Of a stretch of 64,000 bases of DNA, positions 33,879 to 42,988 are shown in pieces. The position numbers were made by a program, and so were the translations under genes. This DNA is from an uncultured Bacilli bacterium (lineage in GTDB: Bacteria; Bacillota_I; Bacilli_A; RF39; UBA660). The stretch is from NCBI GenBank assembly GCA_934086185.1, contig CAKOHW010000003.1:71573-135572 (forward strand), read 5' to 3'. The notes below the pieces were generated by a model. The model was not told where the DNA came from. It was given only the letters and a program-made list of their open reading frames with translations, and ran no database searches. Position 1 is the stretch's first letter. The number at the start of each line of letters is the position of its first letter.

Positions 33879-36203
33879 ATGAAGAAAAATGAAATTGTTG
33901 GATTAACAAGTCAAGAAGTTAATGAAAGAATAAATAATAAACAAGTTAATTATATTGATGAACCTAAAACTAAAAGTATTAAACAAATAGTTAGAGAACA
34001 TACATTTACTTATTTTAATTTTTTAAATATATTACTTGGGAGTTTAGTTATTATAAGTGGATTACTAAGTGGACGTTTATTATATAGTTTGAAGAATTGT
34101 TTGTTTGTTGGAGTAATATTTACTAATACTATTATAAGTATTGTTGAAGAAGTATTGGCTAAGAAAACAATTGATAAATTAAATGTTATTGCAGATACTA
34201 AGATTACAGTTATTAGAGATGGTAATAATATAAACGTTAGTAGAGAAGAGTTAGTACTTGATGATATTTGTATATATAATATTGGTAATCAAGTAGTTAC
34301 TGATTCTAAAATATTAGATGGTAATGTAGAAGTTAATGAATCTTTTATTACTGGGGAAGAGAAAGTTATAGTAAAAAAACGTGGAGATACTATTTTAAGT
34401 GGGTCATTTATTGTTAGTGGTAAATGTTATGTTAAAGTATTACATATTGGTAAAGATAATTATATATCTAAGATAAGTAATGAAGCTAAGTATGTTAAAG
34501 ATATAAATTCTATTATTTATAATTCATTTGATAAGATGTTAAAGATACTTAGTTTTTGTTTAATACCTGTTGGTGTATTATTTATGATAAATCAATTATA
34601 TATAACTCATTTTGATGTACCTAGTAGTATTATGAGTACTGTAAGTGCTGTAATAGGTATGATACCTGAGGGATTAGTTTTACTTACTAGTTCTGCTATG
34701 GCAGTTAGTGTTATTAGATTAAGAAGATATAATGTTCTAGTACAAGAATTATATTCTATAGAAAATTTAGCTAGAGTAGATGTTATATGCTTAGATAAGA
34801 CTGGTACTATAACTGAAGGAGAAATGGAAGTAAAAGATATAATTCCATATAAAAATAAAAATGTTGATAATATTAAGAAGATACTTGGAAATTATATAAA
34901 TGCAATGGATGATAATAGTTTAACTTTTAAGGCATTAACTAATTATATTTCTATTAGTGAAGATATGGAATATTCTGATATTATTAGTTTTTCAAGTAGT
35001 AGAAAATATAGTGGAGTTAAATTTAAAAATATTAATTATTATTTAGGAAGTCCAGAAAATTTATTAAATAAAAAATATGGTGAAATAGAAAAGTATCAAG
35101 ACGATTATAGAGTGTTGGTACTTGTTAGTAGTAAAAATAAGTTTGGTAATGTAAGTAAGTGTAATTTAGAGGCTATAATTTTAATACAAGATAAAATAAA
35201 ATTAAATGCTCGTGAAACTTTAGAATATTTTAAAGAACAGGGAGTAGATATAAAAATTATAAGTGGTGATAATGATAAGACGGTTGCTAAAATTGCTAGT
35301 CGTGCTGGAATAGAAGATATAAGAAGTATAGATTTTTCTAAAGTAGAAGATGAAGATATAGAAGAAGTAATAAAAGAATATAATATTTTAGGAAGAGTAA
35401 AACCTGAACAAAAGAAAAAGATTATATGTGCATTAAAAAAACAAGGACATTTTGTTGCTATGACTGGAGATGGAGTAAATGATTGTCTTGCTTTAAAAGA
35501 AGCAGATTGTAGTATAGCAATGGCAAGTGGTAGTGAAGCTGCTAAAAATGTTAGTCAATTTGTATTATTAGATTCTAAGATAGATAATTTACCTAAAATA
35601 TTAAAAGAAGGAAGAAGAAGTATTAATAATATTGAAAGAAGTAGTTCTTTGTTATTAAGTAAAACAATTTTTACAATAATCTTAATTCTTGCTGCAGTAT
35701 ATTTAAGTACTGAATATTTCTTTATACCTATACATTTAACTTTAATTACTATGTTTACTATTGGTATACCATCATTTATATTAGCGTTAGAGAGCAATAA
35801 TGAATTAGTTAAGGGGAACTTTTTAGTTAAGATCTTTTTAAGAAGTATACCTAGTAGTTTAACTGTAGTATTCAATGTTATTATAATTGCATTATTTGAA
35901 AGACAATTTAATTTAGATGCTGATTTATGCAGTACATTAACTGTGTTTTTGACAGCAACTACTGGATTTATATTTTTAAATAGTATTTGTAAACCATATA
36001 ATATTTTAAGAGCAATATTAATGATATTCTTATTATTAGGTTTTGGTTATTGTTCAATATTTCAATATAGTTTCTTTAATATAAGTTATATAAACCAAGA
36101 TACTATTTTAATATTTATTGTATTATTTATATGTAGTATGTTTATATTTGATAAATTAAAGAGATTATCAGATTATATATTAGTAAAGACTAAAAATATA
36201 TAG
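33879..36203 (+). CDS. P-type cation-transporting ATPase (CtpE-like)
   Basis: About 774 residues from the ATG at 33879 (alternatives at 33870 and 33873; AGAG lies just upstream). All P-type motifs are present: ESFITGEE (actuator TGE), MIPEGLV in helix 4, the phosphorylated DKTGT, and TGDGVNDCLALKEAD in the hinge. There is no N-terminal CxxC metal domain and no CPx motif, so it is not a copper or heavy-metal pump. The PEGL motif and overall shape fit CtpE-like or other calcium/magnesium-type pumps. Ten helices are expected. The following gene starts 8 bases later. Confidence 0.9.
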   Translation: MKKNEIVGLTSQEVNERINNKQVNYIDEPKTKSIKQIVREHTFTYFNFLNILLGSLVIISGLLSGRLLYSLKNCLFVGVIFTNTIISIVEEVLAKKTIDKLNVIADTKITVIRDGNNINVSREELVLDDICIYNIGNQVVTDSKILDGNVEVNESFITGEEKVIVKKRGDTILSGSFIVSGKCYVKVLHIGKDNYISKISNEAKYVKDINSIIYNSFDKMLKILSFCLIPVGVLFMINQLYITHFDVPSSIMSTVSAVIGMIPEGLVLLTSSAMAVSVIRLRRYNVLVQELYSIENLARVDVICLDKTGTITEGEMEVKDIIPYKNKNVDNIKKILGNYINAMDDNSLTFKALTNYISISEDMEYSDIISFSSSRKYSGVKFKNINYYLGSPENLLNKKYGEIEKYQDDYRVLVLVSSKNKFGNVSKCNLEAIILIQDKIKLNARETLEYFKEQGVDIKIISGDNDKTVAKIASRAGIEDIRSIDFSKVEDEDIEEVIKEYNILGRVKPEQKKKIICALKKQGHFVAMTGDGVNDCLALKEADCSIAMASGSEAAKNVSQFVLLDSKIDNLPKILKEGRRSINNIERSSSLLLSKTIFTIILILAAVYLSTEYFFIPIHLTLITMFTIGIPSFILALESNNELVKGNFLVKIFLRSIPSSLTVVFNVIIIALFERQFNLDADLCSTLTVFLTATTGFIFLNSICKPYNILRAILMIFLLLGFGYCSIFQYSFFNISYINQDTILIFIVLFICSMFIFDKLKRLSDYILVKTKNI

Positions 36204-36211
36204 GAGGACTT

Positions 36212-37297
36212 ATGGGAAAGTATGAAGTAAAAAATGATGTTTCTAGTGATATAAAAAATGATATTAAATCATTATTAGAGAGACTAAATACTGTAATGAT
36301 TGATAGTGAAGATTATAAGACTTTGTATACAGATTTTGATATAAAAAATAGAGAATTACAAATAGTTGATAGCATTAAAGAAAGTAATTATGATAGTGTT
36401 AAAAAAGAATCGAAAAGTATTGATAGTAGGTTTTCATTTTTGAAAGAATTAGATGATAATAGTGTAGATAAATTAATTGAATTAACAAAAATGTATAATA
36501 ATAATGGTTTTTATGATTATGATAAGACATTTAAAGTTCCAACTTTTATTAGAGAGATTAAAAAATTTGGTATAAGTATAGATGTTAATGTTATAAATGA
36601 TGTCGATGATGTAAATTTATTAATTGGTAAATTAAATGAATTGAAAGATGACTTATTAGATAGAATCAATAATTTAAAATATATTTATAATAATTATATT
36701 TTAGGAGCGTATTTAAGTTTAAAAAATGATGTAGAATCTGGTAAAGTATCTAGTGATAAAGATTTAAATGAATTAAAAGAGATAAGTTATCCTAGTAATT
36801 TTATAAATAAAATAACTGAATTGAAAAGAGAATATGTTGCTTTAAGACGTAAGTCATCAGATAAAAAAGCTAAGGAAGTACTTCAAAAAATATTAAAATA
36901 TCAAGAATATTTATATCAAGAAATTAGTAAATTTGTAGATTATAAATTAAATTCTATTATGAAATTTAATAGTGAAGAATTTAAAATAATGAATAATGTG
37001 ATATATAAATATTATAGAATGTTAGATTTATTAGAAGAAATATTAAATGAATTATCTAAAACTATAAAGAATATGGAAGTTTATGTAGATATATATGATA
37101 GAGCTAAAAAGAGTTATATTTCTAATTTAAAATTATTGGGTATAGAGAATGTCGATTTAGAAGAATTTAGAGATTTTGATAAAGATAAATATAAAAAATA
37201 TGTTGCATATATGAATGTGTATGATAGAATAAATAAATCTGAAATGAAAGAAAATGATGATTTTAAATTAAGGAGAAAGATAGATGATAAAAACTAA
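36212..37297 (+). CDS. Unknown coiled-coil protein
   Basis: 361 residues, soluble, almost all helical, rich in Lys, Asp and Asn, with no signal or membrane segment. Predicted coiled coils lie at about 160-180, 210-240 and 270-310. AGGAGG precedes the ATG at 36212. It sits between a P-type ATPase (8-base gap) and gmk (14-base overlap), so it is co-transcribed with both. No family recognised; no catalytic motif is visible. Confidence 0.6.
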   Translation: MGKYEVKNDVSSDIKNDIKSLLERLNTVMIDSEDYKTLYTDFDIKNRELQIVDSIKESNYDSVKKESKSIDSRFSFLKELDDNSVDKLIELTKMYNNNGFYDYDKTFKVPTFIREIKKFGISIDVNVINDVDDVNLLIGKLNELKDDLLDRINNLKYIYNNYILGAYLSLKNDVESGKVSSDKDLNELKEISYPSNFINKITELKREYVALRRKSSDKKAKEVLQKILKYQEYLYQEISKFVDYKLNSIMKFNSEEFKIMNNVIYKYYRMLDLLEEILNELSKTIKNMEVYVDIYDRAKKSYISNLKLLGIENVDLEEFRDFDKDKYKKYVAYMNVYDRINKSEMKENDDFKLRRKIDDKN

Positions 37298-37958
37298 AAA
37301 AACTGGTGAATTAATAATTATTAGTGGTACTACATGTGCTGGAAAAGGAACTGTTGTTAAAAAGTTATTAAGTATTGATAATAATATATGTTTGTCTATT
37401 TCATATACATCAAGAAAACCTAGAGAAGGTGAAGTAGAGGGAGTAGATTACTATTTTGTTAGTCAAGAAGAATTTGAAAAAAAGATTGATAATGATGATT
37501 TTTTAGAATATGCTATTGTTCAATCTGGAAAATATTATGGTACTCCAAAAAAAGAAGTAATAGATTTATTAAATTCTGGTAAAGATGTAATTTTAGAGAT
37601 TGATGTTCAAGGAGCAAAAATTATAAAAGAAAAATACCCTGAAACATTGTTAGTATTTATCTTAGCGCCATCTATGCAAGAAGTTAAGCGTAGAATTTTG
37701 GCAAGAGGAGCAGAAACTAAAGAACAAATTATTGATAGATTTAAAACTGCTTATAATGAAATAAACGAAATAAATAAGTATAACTATGTTGTTGTTAATG
37801 ATGATTTAGATGAATGTGTAAAAAAAGTAGAATCTATAATTATTTCTAATAAATGCCGTGTTGATAGAATAGAAGAATTAGCTGTTGAAAGCCAAGAAGA
37901 ATTTATGCATGAATTATTAATTGATAAGGATTTTGTTAATGAAAAAACTGAATACTAA
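37284..37958 (+). CDS. gmk: Guanylate kinase
   Basis: 224 residues. Makes GDP from GMP and ATP. P-loop reads SGTTCAGKGT rather than the usual SGPSGVGKGT but keeps the GxxxxGK core. GMP-binding SISYTSRKPREGEVEGVDYYFV, FLEYAIV, YYGTPK and VILEIDVQGAK match the family closely. It begins inside the coiled-coil gene and its end overlaps the patatin gene by 20 bases. The last 20 residues are an extra tail. Confidence 0.96.
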   Translation: MIKTKKTGELIIISGTTCAGKGTVVKKLLSIDNNICLSISYTSRKPREGEVEGVDYYFVSQEEFEKKIDNDDFLEYAIVQSGKYYGTPKKEVIDLLNSGKDVILEIDVQGAKIIKEKYPETLLVFILAPSMQEVKRRILARGAETKEQIIDRFKTAYNEINEINKYNYVVVNDDLDECVKKVESIIISNKCRVDRIEELAVESQEEFMHELLIDKDFVNEKTEY

Positions 37959-39000
37959 TAATAAAATTGGTTTAGCTTTAGAAGGCGGTGGTGCTAAAGG
38001 TTCTTATGAAATAGGTACATACGTTGCTTTAAGAGAATTAGGATTTAAATTCAACATGGCAGTTGGTACAAGTATTGGAGCATTAAATGCTGCTTTAATA
38101 GCACAAGATGATATGAAATTAGCAAAAAAATTATGGTTAGATGCTGATAGTGAAATTATTGGTGTTAGCAATAAATTAGTTGAGTTACTTAAAAATTTTA
38201 AAATATCAAAAGAAAATATAAAATTTACATTTAGTGAAGTAAATAAGATATTTAAAAATAAAGGATTAGATATAAGTATATATAAGAAAATTATAGATGA
38301 TTATATAGATGAAGAAAAAGTTAGAAATAGTTATATAAATTATGGTTTAGTAACAGTCAGATTAAAAGATTTAAAACAGATGGAAGTAACTATAGATGAT
38401 ATAGAAGAAGGTAAATTAAGTGATTATATAATGGCTAGTAGTTATTTGCCAGTATTTAAAATGAATAAAATAATAGATAATTCTTATTATTTAGATGGTG
38501 GTGTTAGTAATAATTTGCCAATTACTTTATTAGAAAAAAATGGTTATAAAGATATAATTGCTATAAAAATTAAAGGACTTGGCTTAACAAAACATAATAA
38601 TATGAAAGATACTAATATAACATATTTAATACCTACTAAAGATACTGGTCCAGTTGTATTATTTGATAATAATGATATTAAAAATAATTATTATATGGGT
38701 TATTATGATACATTATTATATTATGGTAAATTAATTGGGTATAAGTATTATTTTAAGAAATTTAGATTTTTTGATTTTTTAGTAAGAAAAGTTGATGATA
38801 AGATTTTAACTTTAGTAAAATTAAAATATAAATCTACTGATATAAAAGAAGTATGTTTGAAAGCGATAGAAGAGATACTTGAAGAAAATAAGGTTTACTA
38901 TTATAAGATTTATAAAATACCTAGTATAATAAAATATATAAAGAAAAATAACTTAAAAAGTTCTAATCATATTGTTAATGAATTTATTTATAGTATATAA
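37939..39000 (+). CDS. Patatin-like phospholipase
   Basis: 353 residues from ATG 37939 with AAGGA upstream; the gmk stop lies 20 bases inside. The patatin catalytic dyad is visible: glycine-rich oxyanion motif EGGGAKGSYE, nucleophile GTSIG, and Asp in the DGGVSNNLP motif. These enzymes cleave acyl chains from lipids in the cytosol or at the membrane. The C-terminal 120 residues are basic and aromatic-rich and may bind membrane. Last gene of the run from 33879. Confidence 0.88.
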   Translation: MKKLNTNNKIGLALEGGGAKGSYEIGTYVALRELGFKFNMAVGTSIGALNAALIAQDDMKLAKKLWLDADSEIIGVSNKLVELLKNFKISKENIKFTFSEVNKIFKNKGLDISIYKKIIDDYIDEEKVRNSYINYGLVTVRLKDLKQMEVTIDDIEEGKLSDYIMASSYLPVFKMNKIIDNSYYLDGGVSNNLPITLLEKNGYKDIIAIKIKGLGLTKHNNMKDTNITYLIPTKDTGPVVLFDNNDIKNNYYMGYYDTLLYYGKLIGYKYYFKKFRFFDFLVRKVDDKILTLVKLKYKSTDIKEVCLKAIEEILEENKVYYYKIYKIPSIIKYIKKNNLKSSNHIVNEFIYSI

Positions 39001-39022
39001 AAACAGCACTATGTGCTGTTTT
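38999..39022. terminator. Bidirectional terminator
   Basis: Perfect 7-bp stem ACAGCAC / GTGCTGT with loop TAT followed by TTTT. Confidence 0.8.
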
Positions 39023-39436
39023 CTAATTGAATAAATTTTCATAATATTTTATATCATATTCACTTTGTATTATGCATAAATCATTTTTTTGTTTAAAAGT
39101 ATGAAATATATTATTAGAATTAATTATAAATGGTTGTGAATATCCATTTTTAAAGTTTATTATTATACTGTTAATATTTTTTTCATTTTTAATTAAATTA
39201 AATGCATTTTCTTCTAATTGTTTATTTGTTAAATTATATTCTATTATTTTATTTTTTAACTTTATCATAAAAAAGTTTGATATTAATGAATTTGTTTCTG
39301 TGTTTACATATGGTATTTCATCTCCATTATTATCAATATTTGATATATAAAGGTTACTAAACATTTTATTATCGGCAATGATGGTTTTATTATTGTCTAA
39401 GTTAATTATAATATTGTTTATGTTATCAACCATCAT
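39023..39436 (-). CDS. Unknown 137-residue protein
   Basis: Soluble, Asn/Ile-rich, no signal peptide, no recognised motif. AGGGTG lies before the ATG at 39436 (an in-frame ATG follows at 39433). It may form a beta-rich fold, judging by alternating hydrophobic strands (NIIINLDNNKTII). Single gene converging on the patatin gene. The 130 bases between it and tRNA-Arg hold nothing clear besides an AT-rich promoter-like stretch. Confidence 0.5.
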   Translation of the reverse strand: MMVDNINNIIINLDNNKTIIADNKMFSNLYISNIDNNGDEIPYVNTETNSLISNFFMIKLKNKIIEYNLTNKQLEENAFNLIKNEKNINSIIINFKNGYSQPFIINSNNIFHTFKQKNDLCIIQSEYDIKYYENLFN

Positions 39437-39567
39437 ATTATCACCCTAATTAAATTATAAAACAAAATGTAATAATTTGTCTATCTAAATTATATATTTT
39501 AATAAAAAAATTTAGGGGTTTATTTTTTTAATAAAGTATGCTATATTATTTAAGTAATTTTATATGT

Positions 39568-39644
39568 GCGCTCTTAGCTCAATTGGATAGAGCGTTAGAC
39601 TACGGATCTAAAGGTTAGGGGTTCGACTCCCTTAGGGCGCACCA
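39568..39644 (+). tRNA. tRNA-Arg(ACG)
   Basis: A complete cloverleaf: acceptor GCGCTCT / AGGGCGC, D arm GCTC/GAGC, anticodon stem TTAGA/TCTAA with loop CTACGGA (anticodon ACG), T arm with GTTCGACT, and encoded CCA. The wobble A would be changed to inosine by TadA. Confidence 0.97.
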
Positions 39645-39655
39645 TTTTAATAATT

Positions 39656-39672
39656 ATTCGAATCGTTCGAAT
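39656..39672. repeat. Inverted repeat after tRNA-Arg
   Basis: ATTCGAA-TCG-TTCGAAT, a perfect 7-base inverted repeat 11 bases past the tRNA CCA end. Could be a processing or recombination site; role unknown. Confidence 0.4.
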
Positions 39673-39682
39673 TATATATATG

Positions 39683-39707
39683 GCAATCTTAAATGATTGT
39701 TTTTTTG
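39683..39707 (+). terminator. tRNA-Arg terminator
   Basis: Stem CAATC / GATTG with loop TTAAAT, then seven T. Confidence 0.7.
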
Positions 39708-39860
39708 TTAGAAAATGTATTTTACATACTTATAATTAGTTTTTTACAATATCATTTTTTATTTGTTATACTATAGATGATTATAGATGTTAAATATTGA
39801 AAATATGTGCGTTTAGTTGTTTTTATATAAATTAAAAACATATTTTTATAAGAAAGTTGG

Positions 39861-40796
39861 ATGAAAAATATGGTTAGTGCAAGTACTATAAAATCAGATA
39901 GTGATAATGTTGAGAGTATTTTTACAAAATATTTAAATGGAATTGATACTTGTGAAAGTGGTGGCTTTTGGGAAGGAGATTCATGTAAAAATTTAGTTAG
40001 CAAAGCCAAAGAATTTGAAACTAAATATAAACAAAATATTTGTGAACAAATGTCTAAATTAGCTGAAGCTGTAAATAAATTAAATAACTACATAATAAAT
40101 AAGCAAGCTCAGAAAAGTGCAATAGCTAACTTACAAAATACAACAGATGATGTTGAAAAATCTAATTATCAAAGTCAATTAGATCAAGCAAATTTGGAAA
40201 TGAATAGACTAAAAACACAAATAGACGCATTATTAAATGAAATAATTGCTTTAGTAATTAATGATGATGGTCAAGTGAATCAAATGGGATCATTAATTAG
40301 TGAAAATAGTGGTGTTACTACTAAAAATGTAGGAGAACAAATAGTAGAAAAAGCTAAAGAAATACATAAATATATGGAAGAAAATGATTATAAATACTGT
40401 GTATATGATGGTAATGATTATGAGGAACATAATTCAAATCGGAAACATGGCTTAAATATTACATTTGAAGAGTCTAAAAATGGTTTTCACAATACATGTT
40501 GTGCAACTTATGTTTCATGGGTTTTACAAGAATCAGGTCTTATAAGTCGAGAAGATCATTCAAATAGTGCTAATACTTTAGCAAAAAATTTAAAGGAAAA
40601 AGGATGGACAAAAGTGGATAAACCACAACCAGGGGATGTAATGGTATTCAATCATCATGTTCAAATATATGGTGATGATGGAAAAATATATAATGCTGGT
40701 AGTGGTTCTAGTATAAGGAAAGCTCCATCTGAATCATCTGGTAAAATGAATTATAGCTATTGTCTTAGAGCTCCTGAAAAATATAAATATAGTTGA
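39861..40796 (+). CDS. WXG-type/NlpC-P60-like peptidase fusion
   Basis: 311 residues. Residues 1-115 look like a WXG100/ESX-type helical hairpin: helix, a FWEGDS turn (WXG), second helix of about 50 residues with leucine spacing; a coiled linker follows to 170. The C-terminal part (about 195-305) looks like an NlpC/P60 or CHAP cysteine peptidase: candidate Cys in NTCCATYVSWVL and His in NHHVQIYG, with PGDVMVF before it and YNAGSG after. No signal peptide. The layout suggests a substrate of a type VII-like system that cuts cell-wall peptides, but no secretion genes are in the window. Start at ATG 39861 or the ATG at 39870. Own gene unit, ends with TGA. Confidence 0.7.
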   Translation: MKNMVSASTIKSDSDNVESIFTKYLNGIDTCESGGFWEGDSCKNLVSKAKEFETKYKQNICEQMSKLAEAVNKLNNYIINKQAQKSAIANLQNTTDDVEKSNYQSQLDQANLEMNRLKTQIDALLNEIIALVINDDGQVNQMGSLISENSGVTTKNVGEQIVEKAKEIHKYMEENDYKYCVYDGNDYEEHNSNRKHGLNITFEESKNGFHNTCCATYVSWVLQESGLISREDHSNSANTLAKNLKEKGWTKVDKPQPGDVMVFNHHVQIYGDDGKIYNAGSGSSIRKAPSESSGKMNYSYCLRAPEKYKYS

Positions 40797-40810
40797 TGAT
40801 ATATTTTATA

Positions 40811-40824
40811 CGAACACTTATTTG
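40811..40824 (+). promoter_or_regulatory. Possible LexA-like box
   Basis: CGAACACTTATTTG, about 12 of 14 matches if the last position is free, just overlapping the -35 of the next gene. Weaker than the recA/recX boxes. Confidence 0.25.
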
Positions 40825-40850
40825 ACATTTTTTAAAGTATGTAGTATACT
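40822..40850 (+). promoter_or_regulatory. Promoter of the 225-residue unknown gene
   Basis: TTGACA, 17 bases, TATACT; the -10 sits inside a perfect palindrome. Confidence 0.75.
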
Positions 40851-40854
40851 ACAT
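40839..40854. promoter_or_regulatory. Operator-like perfect palindrome over the -10
   Basis: ATGTAGTATACTACAT, 16 bases with complete two-fold symmetry, centred on the -10. A repressor bound here would block transcription. The binding protein is unknown. Confidence 0.6.
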
Positions 40855-40876
40855 CGTATGAAAAGGGGAGTTTTGT

Positions 40877-41554
40877 ATGAAAAAAAGTAAATATGATATT
40901 ATGAATGGAATATCTACAAATTTAAAATTAACATTTTTAAAAGCATTTTTAAGTGCAATTAACAAGAAAAAGAGAAAAGATATTGTTGATGGTTTTTTTG
41001 AATCATTATTAAATAATGCACATGTTTTTTATGAAATTATTAAAGATAATAGTTTATATAATCCTATGCATTTAGAAGATGGTAGACTTAATAAATCCTA
41101 TTTAAGAGTGTTAGTATTTAAGAATGGATTCTATGATTCATACGTTAAAATTTTGTTAGATGATATGCTTCAAAGAAAATATAATTGTAATTTTTATGAT
41201 GTTCGTAATAGTGATATAAATAAAAAATATGAAATGATTGAAGAATTACAAGAACAAATTTCACAATTGAGTGAAGAAGAAAGAGAATTAATTAATATTA
41301 TATGTAATCCTAATTTTAAATATTCTGATTTAAATGAAAGTCAAAAACAAGAATTAGATGAATATCATAATAAATTTATGAATGAAAAAGTATTACCATA
41401 TGTTAATGATGATGATACTGAAGTTTCAGAAAAACAAATTCAAAGTATGTTAAAAAAACTTTCAGACCATATTATATATCATCCTTTATTCGAATATGTT
41501 ATAAAAAAAGAAGATTATAAATCATTAACAAAAAACAATAACATTAATAATTAA
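40877..41554 (+). CDS. Unknown 225-residue protein
   Basis: A soluble, charged, mostly helical protein with AAGGGGAG before ATG 40877. No signal, no membrane helix. Residues 115-155 are a Glu-rich helical stretch (IEELQEQISQLSEEERELI). Not recognised. It is the only gene here with a perfect palindrome over its -10 and may therefore be tightly regulated. Followed by a strong terminator. Confidence 0.55.
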   Translation: MKKSKYDIMNGISTNLKLTFLKAFLSAINKKKRKDIVDGFFESLLNNAHVFYEIIKDNSLYNPMHLEDGRLNKSYLRVLVFKNGFYDSYVKILLDDMLQRKYNCNFYDVRNSDINKKYEMIEELQEQISQLSEEERELINIICNPNFKYSDLNESQKQELDEYHNKFMNEKVLPYVNDDDTEVSEKQIQSMLKKLSDHIIYHPLFEYVIKKEDYKSLTKNNNINN

Positions 41555-41560
41555 CTTATG

Positions 41561-41595
41561 TCTCATTTCTATTATATAGAAATGAGATTTTTTTA
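41561..41595 (+). terminator. Terminator
   Basis: Nine-base stem CTCATTTCT / AGAAATGAG with T-run. Confidence 0.85.
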
Positions 41596-41662
41596 TTGTA
41601 CAATAAAATATTTAATAGTATTATATTATTCTATTTGTTAAAAATAATAATGGTGATTTGCT

Positions 41663-42988
41663 TTGATTAATGATTATAGAATAAAAATTAAAAATAATGA
41701 AGAAGTACTATATTTGTATATGAATTTTGATACTGAGTTTTCGTTGAGTGAATTAAGAGATAATATTGATAATTTTAAAGTTAGAATTAGTAAATTTATC
41801 AAGAAGAACAAGATAAATTTTAAAGGAACTACTGTTGCTATTGTTGTAGGCGGTTTGATGATTGGGACTATATCATTAAATAATATAAAATATGATGATA
41901 AATCTGTAGTTCCAAATTATATTGTTTCTATAAATAATAAAGTATATTTTGAAGATATTAATAAAGATAATGAAATAGATAATGATATTTTAAATAATGA
42001 AGTTTCAGAATTAAATACAACTATTGAGAATCAGAATCAATATAATGAAGTAAAAAAAGACAATCAAGAGAATGTAAATACTGTTAAAAATACTGTAAAG
42101 AGTAGTGTGAATAATAAGTCTAATACTGTAAATAAAGAAAGTAGTAATGTTAATCAAAATAATAATGTAGTAAATGAAGAAAATAAAAGTTCTGGAACTA
42201 TAATAAATTTATATAGAAAAAATGGCTCTGTTGTTAGTATGGATTTAGATGAATATTTAATTGGTGTAGTAGGTGCAGAAATGCCTGCTTCATTTAATAT
42301 AGAAGCGTTAAAGGCACAAGCTATAGTTGCTAGAACATATACTTTAAAAACTATTAATAGTGGTAAAAAATTAAGTGATGATAATAGTACACAAAATTAT
42401 AAATCGAATGAGGAATTAAAAAATACTTGGGGTAGTAGTTATAATACTTATTATAATAAAGTTAGAAGTGCTGTAATAGATACTAAGGGAATTGTTATAA
42501 AATATAATGGAAGTTTAATAGATGCTTTATATCATTCTACAAGTAATGGTTATACAGAAGATGCTAGTAATGTATGGAAAAATAGTGTTCCTTACTTGAA
42601 AAGTGTTAGTAGTGAATATGATACTACTAATAAGAATTTTATATATAATAAATTTATTAGTTATCAAGATTTATCTAATAAATTAGGTATACCTGTTAGC
42701 TACAGTAGTAATATAGAAATTAGTGAAAAAACTAATAGTGGTAGAGTTAAGTATTTAAATATTGATGGAAATATTTTTAATGGAGTTAATGTAAGAACAA
42801 TACTTGAGTTACGTTCTACAGATTTTGTATTTGAAAAACAAGAAACTGGAATTAATATAATAACTAAAGGTTATGGACATGGAGTAGGTATGAGTCAATA
42901 TGGAGCAAATGGAATGGCTAATAATGGATATAGTTATAAAGATATAATATTACATTATTATACTGGGGTATATTTAGATGCTATATAA
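41663..42988 (+). CDS. SpoIID/LytB-domain protein (stage II sporulation protein D-like)
   Basis: 441 residues from TTG 41663 (GGTGAT upstream). SpoIID is a lytic transglycosylase that, in sporulating cells, digests glycan stripped of peptides during engulfment. Here a short cytosolic segment and a membrane helix (about 53-75) lead to an Asn/Lys-rich linker and the SpoIID domain (about 175-440): MDLDEYLIGVVGAEMPASF with the essential Glu, LKAQAIVARTYTL, ALYHSTSNGYTEDA and YGHGVGMSQYGANGMA. The long variable linker is unusual. It converges with a GPR spore protease gene, overlapping by 15 bases. Confidence 0.9.
   Translation: MINDYRIKIKNNEEVLYLYMNFDTEFSLSELRDNIDNFKVRISKFIKKNKINFKGTTVAIVVGGLMIGTISLNNIKYDDKSVVPNYIVSINNKVYFEDINKDNEIDNDILNNEVSELNTTIENQNQYNEVKKDNQENVNTVKNTVKSSVNNKSNTVNKESSNVNQNNNVVNEENKSSGTIINLYRKNGSVVSMDLDEYLIGVVGAEMPASFNIEALKAQAIVARTYTLKTINSGKKLSDDNSTQNYKSNEELKNTWGSSYNTYYNKVRSAVIDTKGIVIKYNGSLIDALYHSTSNGYTEDASNVWKNSVPYLKSVSSEYDTTNKNFIYNKFISYQDLSNKLGIPVSYSSNIEISEKTNSGRVKYLNIDGNIFNGVNVRTILELRSTDFVFEKQETGINIITKGYGHGVGMSQYGANGMANNGYSYKDIILHYYTGVYLDAI

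Noticed and set aside
39568..41595. Prophage or island inserted at tRNA-Arg
   Set aside because: No integrase, no repeated tRNA end and no phage structural genes are seen; only the WXG-peptidase gene hints at transfer.
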